A stretch of 64,000 bases of DNA from Prosopocoilus inquinatus (taxonomy: Eukaryota; Arthropoda; Insecta; Coleoptera; Lucanidae). The stretch covers positions 2,852,001 to 2,916,000 of the forward strand of contig CM069876.1 of NCBI GenBank assembly GCA_036172665.1, in the 5' to 3' direction. A model generated the notes under the pieces. The model did not search any database. It saw only the letters and a program-made list of their open reading frames with translations, and had not been told where the DNA came from. Positions 23,120-34,526 of the stretch are shown here, in pieces; the first letter of the stretch is position 1, and each line of letters opens with the position of its first letter. Position numbers and translations under genes: made by a program.

Positions 23120-24080
23120 TTGGGTCTGATGAATAAAAATGAAGCAACTGCTTAAAGTAAAAAGTAAAAGCAAAAGCAAATGCTTTGAAGGGAAAAATAG
23201 TATGAAAAGCATTATCGTGGATTTATATGAATAATCTTTTGCTTAAACTCCACAGCAAATGCTTCAGAGCAGTAGGTTTTGCTTCTCTCTCTCGCCGCAT
23301 GGACTTTTACACGTTAAAACGCATTTTAGCAACCACTACAGTAATTATCGTTTTATTCACATATTCTTAGATACAATTGATACCAAATCATAAAATTTTC
23401 TTTCAAACAAGTGAAACGAGTAAGTTCGTTATGGTCATTTTGTAATGACTTACGAAAGTAAGTCATTACAACTTCGAATTATTCAATTGCTTAAGTCGTT
23501 TTCAGCGAAAACAGGCATTTTATAAAGATACGCTTTTTGTTCTGCATTATTAGAAGCGTTGGATAGAAATATTTATTTCCGAAGTTCTCGATATTACAGT
23601 TTTCTATGTATCACCACTTTAATGATTGAGACACTTGGTAGATCTGAGCAAAAAAAAATATTTTTTGGATAGAATGCAAGCAAGTTCTCGTTTTTCATGA
23701 CGGTCACCAAAAAATTGTTTCCTTCATTGAAATGAAACTACAATACACTTTTCTTTATTCTTTTGCTGCCATTGGTAGATTTAATAACACCATAATTCGC
23801 AGTCGTTTTTGATTCGCGCCAGGTCCAGGTCTAGTACGGAGATACCTTACGTACGTTTTTTGAAGTAAATGCTTCAAGTGTCAGTAAATGCTCTGTTTTA
23901 TTCATAGAATGAGGATGATTCACAATTATGAGTTTTACTCATAATTGTGAACCTATTGCTCCAATTGAAGCAAATGCTTTTACTCAGAACTCAAAGCAAT
24001 TGTTTCGAAATTTTTTTCGTTGTATGTTGAAGTATTTACTTCACAATTTAGTAGCAAAAGCATTTGTTATGTTTTATTCA
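23120..24080. repeat. Region with dispersed AAATGCTT motifs and two perfect hairpins
   Basis: AAATGCTT or its close variants and complements occur at about 23178, 23257, 23867, 23885, 23972 and 24057, often next to AAGC so that the sites are nearly self-complementary. Two perfect hairpins lie in the same interval: 23441-23470 (13-bp arms around GAAA) and 23919-23951 (15-bp arms around TTT). Clustered short motifs in both orientations resemble the subterminal repeats of a non-autonomous hAT-like element, but I could not fix its ends. No coding recognised. Confidence 0.45.
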
Positions 24081-24094
24081 TCATATCCAACATA

Positions 24095-24279
24095 CTATGC
24101 CCACCAAAAAATCTGGGACATGTAATATGGTCCTATTGTAAATATAACGACGTATTTTTACGTTATCATAGAAACAAGCTCTAAATGACAACATGAATGG
24201 CTTAAAGTTGCATTCAAATTAATAAAATAATTCGAAAATGCATATAGAGGGTTGTCCCAGATTCTTTCGGCGGGCATAG
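24095..24279. repeat. 185-bp MITE with 28-bp TIRs and TA duplication
   Basis: The ends CTATGCCCACCAAAAAATCT and, inverted, CTATGCCCGCCGAAAGAATC extend to a shared CTGGGACA. TA flanks both sides (24093-24094 and 24280-24281). The interior is AT-rich and non-coding. The size, TIR length and TA duplication fit a Tc1/mariner-mobilised MITE. Confidence 0.8.
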
Positions 24280-26092
24280 TACCTAGAGAACACTAGCCAT
24301 TTAGAAATTCTTCTACAGAGTCGCGAGAAGTGCTAAAGTGAAGAACAACTGTCTGATATCTCGCTTGAATGAATTTCTATTTAGATTTGATCTTATTTCT
24401 TCAGTACCCCTTGCTAAAACAACTTCTGTGAACAGGAAAACACAAATTATCACTGTTTCGTGTGATATAAGCTACACTTATGTGGTTATTTACAGGAAGT
24501 TTTTTATAAATCTCATAGATAACTAATCAGAGGTTGTATAAATAAAATAAGTGATAAAGTAAATGGCTGGTCATTACATTCAATTGTAAAAGAAGAAGTT
24601 TACAATGTTCTCTCCATGTTGCATTAGACATTAATCTTATTAATCTTGGTATTAAGAACAATTTCTTTACATAACCAGCATTTCCCCATATGATTATGCC
24701 ATTTTTCCAGATGAGAGCACAGAGTACATAAAAGTACATTGGCAGTGGAAAGACCGCTTTTCTCTGGTTAAGGAGGGCAAAGCATGGAATATTCAACCTA
24801 CTCGCTGCACTATCGATATGTGACTCCCAGTTTAAGTTACAGTCAACCCAAATACCCAGAAACTTGGTGGCTCTTTGCATGGGTATAGGTTTAATGGTCA
24901 CATTTTACCAGCATACTTTCATGCATGGAAGCAGAATTCTTTTTTGAAAATTGAAGAATTGCCGACGTGTTACGATTAAGCAGTAGATTATTATTTCATT
25001 ACATTTTTTTTTTGTTAAATGCAAACTGTCTTTCGTGATTAATAATTAGGTAATAATCGTCGTTGTACGCATATGGGAGAATTTTACCAATCCAACATCG
25101 AATAATTGGTGTTGCTTTAGCAAATTATTACTATATAATAGAAACAAAAGCGGTCAAAGGATTCCACCCTGTGGCACTCCAGTATGAAAGTTCGATCTGA
25201 AGATCGCCTATTTTAATTTTTCAGTATCCTGCTTCACTTCAACAAATTTCCTGCGATCAAGAAAGTAAGAGATGAACCAATTTAATACCGATCCAGTTAT
25301 TCCGTATTGAGTTAGTTTCCGCCGTAGCAGCTTAAGATCCAAGATATGGAAGGCTCTTGTAAGATCGTAAAATATACCTACACTCGGACATTTGTTGTCG
25401 TTGATGATATGATCGATGACAGTAAAAAAAGCACTCACTGGTCGTGCTTTTCCCTTACCGGAAACCGTGATGACTTTCAGCTAGTAGGTTATATTTTTCT
25501 ATAAAGTTTCTTATCCGATTGTACATGAGCTTATCGATGGCATTAGCAAAAACCTAATAAGTTGGCGACGGCTCTATACTTTTCAATATTTGATATATCC
25601 GCCGTCTTTTTGCACAGGTACTATTTTAGCAATTTTCAATTCATCAGAATAAGTTTTTTTTTAAACAACAATTAATTATATCAATTAACAATTAATTATA
25701 TCAATTAATTGAACGGATAGCAGTTCTGTGAAAGGACCTACGAAAAATCAGGGCATTCCATCTGGTCCTTCCGAATTTTTGGTTGAAATCTGATGTAATA
25801 CATTTACAACTTCCTCAGTGGTAACCGAAGATAAAAACATGGTAAAATTACTATGGAGGGAACATTAAATTTATATGCAATTGTTAATGGATCAGTTAAA
25901 TTTTCTAGATTTATATTTAGATGAACGAAACTATCCTTGTTTGCTTTGAGATTTCTATTAATGACTTTCCAGCAAGCTTTACCAAAATTCCTGGATTTTA
26001 TCAGCTCTTTTGGCTGCTTGCAATTCTTTATTATAAATCTTTTTAAGCTATTTATATGTGTTTAAACATATTTCGTTGTTAGTTTTCTATAT

Positions 26093-26107
26093 AACCAATT
26101 AAGTTCT
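26093..26107. repeat. 15-bp target-site duplication, copy 1
   Basis: AACCAATTAAGTTCT, repeated exactly at 26440-26454. On the minus strand it encodes the KELNWL junction of the non-LTR protein, which reads continuously if one copy and the insert are removed. Confidence 0.85.
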
Positions 26108-26439
26108 CTCTAATGAACTAACATCGCAAGAACTTCCTGAAACTGTTGAAAAGGTCCTCGTTGAAAGTGTCCGGAAAGAGACAACTTCAAAATCTATTGG
26201 AAATAAAATAAATAAACAGCGTTCCACAGTGTTATTATCCACTCCTTTGAAAATCATTTTTAAAGCAAAAAGTGACAGGACAAATAATAACCTTAAACTT
26301 GGAGGAACAGAAGGACAAAAGACTGAAAAGAAAATTAAAAACTTGGAGGAGCAGAAGGACAAAACGTTGCAGAAGAGAAAGAAGCAGGCGAAGAGAATGG
26401 TTTTTGAATCGTCATCTTCTGGTTGAGACATCAACGAAC
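26108..26439 (+). mobile_element. Inserted 332-bp fragment of Tigger (relic 2) C-terminal coding sequence
   Basis: This segment is homologous to 34090-34425 of Tigger relic 2. Shared words include ACATCGCAAGAACTTCCTGA, AAACAGC, AAAATCATT and GACAAAACGTTGCAGAAGAG. It ends at CATCAACGAAC, which also occurs in the donor-like copy. Compared with that copy it lacks about 45 nt (around 34160-34210) and contains an extra duplicated ACTTGGAGGA unit. It has no Tigger TIR and no poly(A), yet it is bounded exactly by the 15-bp direct repeats. It is therefore a dispersed fragment and not a transposon copy made by its own transposase. Confidence 0.8.
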
Positions 26440-26454
26440 AACCAATTAAGTTCT
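26440..26454. repeat. 15-bp target-site duplication, copy 2
   Basis: Exact second copy of the 15-mer at 26093-26107, bounding the right side of the inserted Tigger fragment. Confidence 0.85.
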
Positions 26455-26560
26455 TTTAGCTGATTTGAAATTTGAGTCAGTTCACGATTTGTCCAGTTCC
26501 CTTTAAAATTACTGCTCCTTAATGGCCTGATGGACCGGATAAGTCTCCTCGGCTTTGAAT

Positions 26561-27739
26561 GATTGAAAAAATAATATCTTATTTGTGGATTTTAATTGTA
26601 CATGTAATTCATCACGTGACTTACAATAACAAATTTCTCCGTCGTTTGTTTATATCGAACATTACACAGCCCTACAAAAAAAAAATTTGTCTGGTGCCTG
26701 AAATGTTAGACCTAAGCTTGACTATATTTGGTGTGCTAATTCCAAAAATGGAATCAGTTTTTCTCTGTCAGGTATACTTTTTGAGATACAGCATCTCCAA
26801 CCTAAAAGCACTTTTACCATTCAATGCACTGTTATAAACCATGTCGACAACGACAAAAATATATTTAATGATGGCTTATAATAAGCTTAAGTATGAACTC
26901 CATCTGTACCAAAAATCTTTTTCTTACAGTTAAAACTAAATAAAATAAGAATAAATAAAGTAGGTACATATTTGATATATAATGTTAAATACCTCCTGAA
27001 TAGTTAGATTTAGATAAAAATTATGGAATACAGAAAACATATAGAATTTTATGGGCGGCCCAAATTTAACATCACATATAGGGCGTGTGGTTTAAAATAG
27101 AAACTTGCATCCGTCACTACTGTTTTGACACATCGAGTATAGATAAATATAATGTTTTGTTGCAGATCTCTAAAATTCGAAAAAAAAAATATCTTAAAAC
27201 TTTTTTTGTATCTTCAGTGGTTAGCCATTGCCCTAGATCGAACTATTGGGACATCCAGTACGTATTCATATTTTTTTAATTTTTCATGTCATATTATCTC
27301 AACCATACGAATGCTTGATCAAGAGTGCAGTAACGTAAATCAGGCCATTGTAATAAAATTCGAAAAAATAGAACATTTATGCGAAAATAGTTATTTATTC
27401 AGAGACTAAGGTGAACATGTCGTATCTCGGAAACTAAACCTGATAGACCAAATCTGATGATATTTTTCAGTTCTGCATTCCAAAATTACGTAAGAACACT
27501 TACAAAATCACAGGCACCAAAATGTGTGTTGGCCAGTCATCTATGACAAAACGACATCTATATCAACAAATAATCTTCATTTATTCCAGCCAACGTCCCA
27601 TTTTAGGAAACTCAACTCGAACTATACACATAAATTCAATGTGATGTTCTAACACTTTTGGCAGTCAGGGAACACCTTTTCGGTTTTGTGTTTAATACGT
27701 TACTTTTTACAAAAATTATTTTCATTTCAGAAATATGTG
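26561..27739. other. No gene seen
   Basis: The open frames at 26559-26837 and 27085-27409 are AT-rich and unrecognised. No inverted-repeat element was delimited here. Confidence 0.4.
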
Positions 27740-27899
27740 TGCCCAGTTTCACCAACTATGAAAAACTAGTTATTCAAAGATAAATTTATTTGACAATTAG
27801 GATGTGCCACAGAGAAGATATGCTGTTCATAGAGAAATCTCACACTATAAACGACAAATAAATAAATAACTAGTTATTTATAGTTGGTAAAATCGGGCA
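27740..27899. repeat. 160-bp MITE-like element
   Basis: The ends TGCCCAGTTTCACCAACTAT and, inverted, TGCCCGATTTTACCAACTAT are followed in both arms by an AACTAGTTATT block. The arms are about 45 nt, the centre is non-coding and no target duplication is certain. Confidence 0.7.
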
Positions 27900-27958
27900 T
27901 CAAAGAGTTGAATTTCGTTGCTTAGTGTTATTATTTTTAATGAACACTTATAGAGACC

Positions 27959-28250
27959 TAATTGAAAATTAATCTCCTCCCACAATTGTTTTGTATCCGT
28001 AGGCACGTATTTCGGCACCTAAGCTGCCATCTTCAGTACGCTACCCACTTAAAAGCACTTAAAAAGATCTAAAAACAACCTAATCATCCTAATAAAATCA
28101 TAAAAATGCAAAAAACTAACAACATGATTTTATTAGGATGATTAGGTTGTTTTTAGATCTTCTTAAGTGCTTTTAAGTAGGTAGAGCTTAGCTGCCGAAA
28201 TACGTATCTACGGATATAAAATTATTGTGTGCGGAGATTAATTTTCAATT
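27959..28250. repeat. 292-bp palindromic element
   Basis: Arms of about 130-140 nt: AATTGAAAATTAATCTCC, ATCCGTAG and TACGTATTTCGGCA-like blocks, then AAGATCTAAAAACAACCTAA and TCATCCTAATAAAATCAT, all present on both sides as reverse complements around a loop near 28108-28122. The inner 50 bp are virtually identical while the outer parts have diverged, so the arms have been partly homogenised or the two halves differ in age. Confidence 0.85.
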
Positions 28251-30400
28251 ATTTCTTAAACAGTCTCCTTTACTATTTTAGTATACAGACCTAGATAGTA
28301 TGATACTTTAGTATCACACAATATTTTACGTATAGTAAATATTTTATGTAGTTTTATACCGTGCCTTCAAGCGAATTTCTACTAGTTTTAGGATAGTGTA
28401 AAATAGTAAAACAAATAATGGTACCATAAAATCGCACAGAAACAATTTTATTTGAGTCCATTTCATAACATTTCTTTGCTAATATTTTTTGGTATTATTT
28501 TCTCGTAACATAAATTAATATAATGTAAAACGGCCTTAATACCGAAATATCGGTAGGTACTAGAATTGAAATATATTTTGGTATAAACATGAGGATATTT
28601 AAGGGTTACGTTAAACGATAATGCCTGTAACGAATTTCGGTATCAAAATAATTGATGGTACATATTCGGACTCACAATGATCTCTAGATTCCAAATATGC
28701 AAAAATATACAGGCCGTTCCATTTAAAATAAAAAAGTTGATATCACTTCCGGCGAAACCGGAAGTCGTTCGGTGGTCAGTGTTAAGACTGGTATAACGGA
28801 AAATTCAGCTCTTTATTTAATTTATCGATCTCGAATTTTCTGTAAAAAATAAAATTTATATTATAGAAAAGTAAACACACAACAAAAAAGGACACCTGTA
28901 TTGTGTATTGGTTTTCATCTGTAATATCACCTGCCAAAGTTTGTACAAGTCTTTTTTTATTAACAATGCATTATTTTAGATTTAAATTGTAGATAGACTG
29001 TTATTAAATACTAGAGATTACAGGGAAAAGTTTTACAAAATTCAACAATAAAATTATACTCGTAAAAAATACATTTTGTCACAATACTTCCGTTTACGTC
29101 TTAATTATATGTCTGCAGTTCAATTAATTATAATAATTTAACAGATCATTAAGTACAATTAGGGATTGCTCATTAAAAGAGAAGAGTAAGCTGGCACTAA
29201 GAATTTAATCTAAAGGCGGAGTGATATATTTAAGCATGCGGACGCAAGACCAAAAAGAAGCACCATAAAATATGGCGACGTCAAAACATGCAGTTAATGA
29301 AGAATGTATTGCCACTTTTTATATCGTTTCGAAATTTATTGCGGGGGCTTTGGTTAGTGCACGCGAGTATTTAAGAATTTTTGATTTTTTAGCGCTCATG
29401 CCGCGCGTACTTTAATAACACCTAGGGAACGTGATGAATAATGTATCCCCATTCCGGTGTTTAATGTAAGAGATGTTTTACTTTTGGATAGTGACAATGA
29501 TGAATTTCAAACAAATTTTTTTTTTTAATTTATTTCCTGAATATATACAAAAAGTTTCCGAATTAGATCTAGTTTTTTTTTTTTATCAAGAACAAAATAT
29601 AAATTAATCTTACAACGGATAAGCTTTCATTTGCGATTCCAACCCTAATACATCTCGATCGGCGGGCATTTATTATATGTAATTTCTTGTGCCAAATATG
29701 CAAAAATTAAAGTTTTTATTTAAGGCACGTAGAGGTTTCCACATCTTCATGAAAGATATTGAAGAGAGGAACACATGGAATGATCCAGAAGTGAATATGC
29801 AAAAACAATTATTAAAGGTCGTTTCCAATTACTCCATTTCTTATATAGAGTAGTCCCGATATAATGTGCCAGATTTAAACAGTTGCCTGTGTAAAGGAAC
29901 AGAAAAGTCTAATAGTACTTCTAACTTACATTTTTAGTTTAAAAGAAGAACTAAACATTAATAAGGCTAAACATGTTTGGGTGTCACTGGCTTGTATGAA
30001 GCCATAGGTAGCTAGAAACGAACAATGTTGTGGCAAATTTGAAAGATAATTTCTGCAGCAAACGACACAATAATCACGTATCACTGTAACGTTTACAAAT
30101 TTGTCAAATTTCTTTTAAAATTTGTGGATTATTGCGTTTGTCAACGTTCCTAGCAACAATAGGAAGAAGAAGAATAACTTATTTCCGTAAAATATTTTGG
30201 TTTTGATGAAACTCTACGACTGACGGTAATGCTGAATTCTGTTTATGCAAATTGGTATGAGCAAAATAGGCGTACCTACTCAAATGTGTATAAACGCACT
30301 TTAGGGCGTACTCAACTGTTTAGAAGGTACTTTGAACATTATAAACTGATTGTTTTAGTTTACGGTTAAATAAATATTTCAATAAATGCTTGCTGTTCTT
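28251..30400. other. No gene seen
   Basis: AT-rich sequence with short hairpins (for example TGATACTTTAGTATCA near 28300). Poly-T runs at about 29517 and 29571 are low-complexity. A region near 29270-29480 is less AT-rich, but no frame of known family was found. Confidence 0.4.
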
Positions 30401-30515
30401 TTATCATTTAATTTATGCTGCAATTCTAAGCTCGGCCGTAAGTATCGTAAGATATAGAGTTATTTAAATACGCTTAGGATCCAGCTCAGAATTCCAGCAT
30501 AAATTTGATAATAAT
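30401..30515. repeat. 115-bp inverted repeat next to the tandem array
   Basis: AATTTATGCTGCAATTCTAAGCTC at the left (spanning about 30410-30433) pairs with a near-identical inverted copy at about 30483-30510. It ends 17 bp before the first 428-bp tandem unit and may belong to the same larger element. Confidence 0.55.
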
Positions 30516-30532
30516 TTAATATGAGCCGACAA

Positions 30533-31588
30533 CGCCGACGAGATGTTTATGTTATTGCAATTTTAACGCAGAAAACAGCAAACTCGTAAATTTTATTACG
30601 ATAGCTTCTCTCGAATACGTAAGGCACTGTATACGAATTGCAAAGAAAATAGATCGAGATCTTGGGAAGTTATTAACACTGTAAAATCCACGTCTGTGCT
30701 ACGACGGAGATTGTAACATAAAAAGTTACTTTTAGGCCTTATTTTTCAATCACAGGTTAACGCTAACTCTCGGTTTATTAATGGCGAACAGTGTCAAGTA
30801 TGAAGGAAGTTTGTAACTCCACCAGAATAACAAGTCGATAGAAAACTTATATCGCAGGAATAAGATAACACAAAAAATAAACAATTTATTTAATTACTAG
30901 GAAATATTGCGAAACGAAAACGCAGATCAAAGGAAAAAACACTGGGTCTTGAGCAGACGACGCCGACGAGATATTTATATTATTGTAATTACAACGCTGA
31001 AAACAGCAAACTCCTAAAATTTATTACGATAGCGTCTCTCAAATACGTAAGACATTGTATACGAATTGCAAAGAAAATAGATCGAGATCTTGGGAAGTTA
31101 TTAACGCTGTAAAATCCACGTCTGCGCTACGACGGAGATTGTAACATAAAAAGTTACTTTTAGGCGTTGTTTTTCAATCACAGGTTAACTCTAACTCTCG
31201 GTTTATTAATGGCGAACAGTGTCAAGTATGAAGGAAGTTTGTAACTCCACCAGAATAACAAGTCGATAGAAAACTTATATCGCAGGAATAAGATAACACA
31301 AAAAATAAACAATTTATTTAATTACTAGGAAATATTGCGAAACGAAAACGCAGATCAAAGGAAAAAACACTGGGTCTTGAGCAGACGACGCCGACGAGAT
31401 ATTTATATTATTGTAATTACAACGCTGAAAACAGCAAACTCCTAAAATTTATTATGATAGCGTCTCTCAAATACGTAAGACATTGTATACGAATTGCAAA
31501 GAAAATAGATCGAGACCTTGGGAAGTTATTAACGCTGTAAAATCCACGTCTGCGCTACGAGAGATTGTAACATAAAAAGTTATTTTTG
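30533..31588. repeat. Tandem array, 428-bp unit, about 2.5 copies
   Basis: CGCCGACGAG starts the units at 30533, 30961 and 31389, giving a constant period of 428 bp. The third unit stops after about 200 bp at the sequence AGATTGTAACATAAAAAGTTA. Units two and three are almost identical, while unit one differs at more positions, consistent with the last duplication being the younger. One plus-strand frame of the unit reads YYDSFSRIRKALYTNCKEN and SRSWEVINTVKS, which looks like a non-LTR endonuclease-RT linker. The unit may therefore derive from a retrotransposon piece; this is a tentative reading. Confidence 0.85.
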
Positions 31589-32520
31589 ACACCATAAATG
31601 AAGGCCAAGATGACACAAAAGATCGACGTTCACACAGAACTATTTCGCCGCGCCGTACGATTATTGCATTATTAAAATAAATGCGACACGAAATGCACCG
31701 TATACAGGGTGACTCTGAACGCGGTGTTTGCTAAAGTAACAATACGTATACGAGACTGTGGTATAAATAACGATGTTTACGGTCGTTTTATTATGACATT
31801 CCCAACCACTGTAAATAAATGTGTTCGCCATTCATTTTTCGTTTGCTCAGTGCGTACGCAGCTTTAGGAGAGCGCAAGAAATTAACTCATTTTTTAATCA
31901 TTCCTTTTCTATCCGGTTTTTTCCTTTGTATTAAAAAAAATTTACTTTATTAACTGTTTAACCAGCAATTTCATTTACTAAAATAATAGTAATAATAGAG
32001 TTTATTAAGCATGAATTATACAACAGACACTCAATAATTGTACAAATAAATTACCACGCTTAAATCCACAAACTTCAGTTCAACTTTCAAAATGTCAATT
32101 TGATTCGCCAAATAAGCGATGGATATTTCGTACTTATCCAGAACGCAAATTATAAATAACAGTTATTAATGCATGCAGTAGGCGACCATGACCTTGGTTG
32201 CACATGTAAAGTACGGAAATCAAATTCTAATGATAACTGATTTGACATACAGTGATGGATAAAGTAAATGCGACGTTGTGTTATAATTCCTGAATTTTTG
32301 AAATCAAGGAACTCTTGTTGTTTCGATTATTTTGCGTTAATTTAACTGATTTGACCGATACGTGTTAAGTTTTTTCTTAAACCGAAGACTGGTTTCGAAA
32401 GTTATCCAAAACTTTATCACTCATTTTGGTGAGGTGAATTACATAGTCTGAGTTTGGCACGTTGTATTAGGATCACTCTGTAGAAAATTTGATTCAATTT
32501 CTTCCGCAATTTAATTTGTA
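31589..32520. other. No gene seen
   Basis: AT-rich. TATACAGGGTGACTC at about 31703 resembles a transposon terminus (compare 12975, 52829 and the 19968 element), but no partner end was found. Confidence 0.4.
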
Positions 32521-32584
32521 CGGGAAACCGAGGGAATAACGCCCTCCCCTAGGTGGTAATGACGCCCACCCACTTATCTAGCAG

Positions 32585-34526
32585 CAATTAAAAATGGAGA
32601 ATTGGTCAGCAAAGTATTTGAAGTTTATTCCATACCGAGAAGAACACTGCGTGTGAGAATTAAGTCTGGAAATAATGCTGGGCCTACATTAGGACGAAAG
32701 TCTAATTTTAGAAATGGCAAAAAATCACTTTGGATTAACTCGCACGGATGTTCAACAAATTGCATATAAATTTGCTTCTCGAAATAATGTTACACACAAA
32801 TTTAATGGAACTAATAAACCAGCGGGAGAGCGCTAGTTAGAAGGCTTTGTAAAAAGGCATAGGTCTGTTAGCCTTCGTCAACCTGAAGCAACCAGTTTGA
32901 ACTTGATAATGGCGTTCAACAAAAATGAAGATTTATTCTTTCACAATTTGGAAGAACTGCTAGAAAAACACCAGTACTCTCCTATTGATATTTACAATAT
33001 GGACGAAACTGGGATTTCAAATGTGCAAAATTCCCCTAAAATATTAGCTCCTAAAGGTATTAAGCAAATAAAAAGTGTTACTAGCCGAGAAAAGGGCACC
33101 ACTACCACTATGGTATGCGCTAGTAACGCTGCAGGTTCTTACGTTCCACCTATATTTATTCATAAGAGGTAACGCTTAACTCCTGAAATTAAGAAGCAAA
33201 GACCTCCTGGCTCTATTCATGGATGTTCTAAATCTGGATAAATAAATGAAGAATTCTTTTTGTTGTGGCTGCAACACTTCAAGGATGCAATGAAAATTGA
33301 TAAGCAGAAAGCAATCTTACTGGTATTGGACAATCCTTCAAACCATGCATCCTTAGCCGCTTACGGGTTTTGTAAGGCAAATGGAATTTATATGGAATTA
33401 TAGGGAATTGTTTAAATCTCAAAAATTATTGACGTTTACCTGTTTATATATTTATAAATGTGCTTTGTATGTACATAAAAAAAGGAAAATATGATAAAAA
33501 TAACACAAACCATGCGTATGATACACGTCATGCTAATGACATGAGGATAACACTGCACAATACTGCTCTATATGAAAAATCTCCTTCGTTTTCCTGTATT
33601 ATGATTTATAACAAACTTCCAGCAGATATTAAAAGTCTTAACTTAAGGCGGTTTAAAATGAAATTGAAACAAAATCCTAATAGAAAAATGTTACTATACA
33701 CTGTCAGAGTTCAAAAATGACTAGGGCCTATGGTATTTTAGTATACTATTTTAATGTATGTATATTTTGACGTGCCTACATCAGGTTTTTTGATCAAAGG
33801 TAAATAAAGATGATTATGATTATGATTATTATGCTCAGTATTCCTCCCCACAGTTCTCATAAAATTCAACCATTAGACGTAACATTCTATGGTCCTTTAA
33901 AAAAGGCCTATCATAGATAGTGTAATGAAAAGCTATAAGTACTAAAAATTACTCTAAACGATGTTGTTAAAATATTTACGAAAGCGTATTTATTCACGGT
34001 CACTGCAGAAAAAGCCGTCAGAGGTTTTGAAGTTTGTGGAATTTTTCCAATTAATCCAAACGTCTTTGGCAATGAACATTTCTACCCATCTAATGAAGCA
34101 ACATCGCAAGAACTTCCTGAAACTATTGAGAAGATCCTCCTTGAAAGTGTCCCGAAAAAGATACATCAGGTTTCGTTTGAGGACATTTCTCCATTGCCTA
34201 ACTCCATCTACTTCAAAATCTGTTGGAAGCAAAATAAATAAACAGCACTCCACAGTGTTAACATCCATGAAAATGAAAATCATTCTTAAAGCAAAAAGCG
34301 ACAGACAAAAATAAAATTAAACTTGGAGGAACAGAAGAAGGACAAAACGTTGCAGAAGAGAAAGAAGCAGGTGAAGAAAATGGTGTTTGAAACGTCATCT
34401 CCTGATTCACACATCAACGAACAAAATTTTTGTAATGATGAAGGTTTGTTAGATCAGGACAGCACTGATGGAGATGATATTTGTAAAATCTGTGGAGGGT
34501 TTGCGAAAAACTGGCTGGATTCATAA
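32585..34526 (+). pseudogene. Tigger transposase, relic 2, split by a retrotransposon
   Basis: HTH region: SKVFEVYSIPRRTLRVRIKS (about 32610-32670). The DDE core begins with YNMDETGISNVQNSPKILAP (32995-33054, first Asp), followed by SVTSREKGTTTTMVCASNAAG, then a stop and PEIKKQRPPGS, then LLVLDNPSNHASL (about 33316-33355, second Asp). After the nested insertion the protein resumes with [20 protein letters not shown] (about 33840-33900, third Asp). All three catalytic Asp are kept. The C-terminal part has a lysine-rich coiled region (34323-34400) and the start of a Cys-x2-Cys finger (ICKICGGF) before a stop at 34524-34526. At least three stops or frameshifts besides the insertion make it inactive. 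Confidence 0.85.
33395..33829 (+). mobile_element. Non-LTR retrotransposon 3' fragment nested in Tigger relic 2
   Basis: The open piece 33460-33720 reads YDTRHANDMRITLHNTALYE and PADIKSLNLRRFK, the C-terminal tail of a Jockey/CR1-like RT, preceded by a decayed LTFTCLYIYKCALYV block. It ends in GATTAT repeats (about 33810-33829). TATG is found on both sides (33391-33394 and 33830-33833), and the transposase reading frame joins across the insertion. This places its arrival after that of the Tigger. Confidence 0.8.

Larger units (their letters stand above)
24527..26560 (-). mobile_element. Minus-strand non-LTR retrotransposon, truncated, with an inserted fragment
   Basis: Read on the minus strand from about 26560 to 24527, the element contains the endonuclease-RT linker, RT palm and RT C-terminal region of a Jockey/CR1-like protein. 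It is interrupted at 26093-26454 by a 332-bp piece of Tigger coding sequence flanked by a 15-bp direct repeat. The 5' (right) end is truncated; the endonuclease is absent. The 3' boundary is uncertain because no simple-repeat tail was found below 24527. Confidence 0.75.
24527..26560 (-). pseudogene. Non-LTR polyprotein relic (linker plus RT)
   Basis: The order on the minus strand is as follows. A linker piece NWTNRELTQISNQLKELNWL lies at about 26515-26440 and continues across the insertion. Next comes FGKACWKVINRNLKANKDSF (about 25980-25920), the linker block typical before the RT. Then SAFFTVIDHIINDNKCPSVG and IFYDLTRAFHILD (25208-25438), the RT block with the first catalytic Asp. GVPQGGIL with a stop directly after it lies at about 25150-25180. 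The thumb block FLGIWVDCNLNWESH follows in 24527-24901. The YADD region between them is not recoverable by eye because of frame breaks. The protein is dead. Confidence 0.75.
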
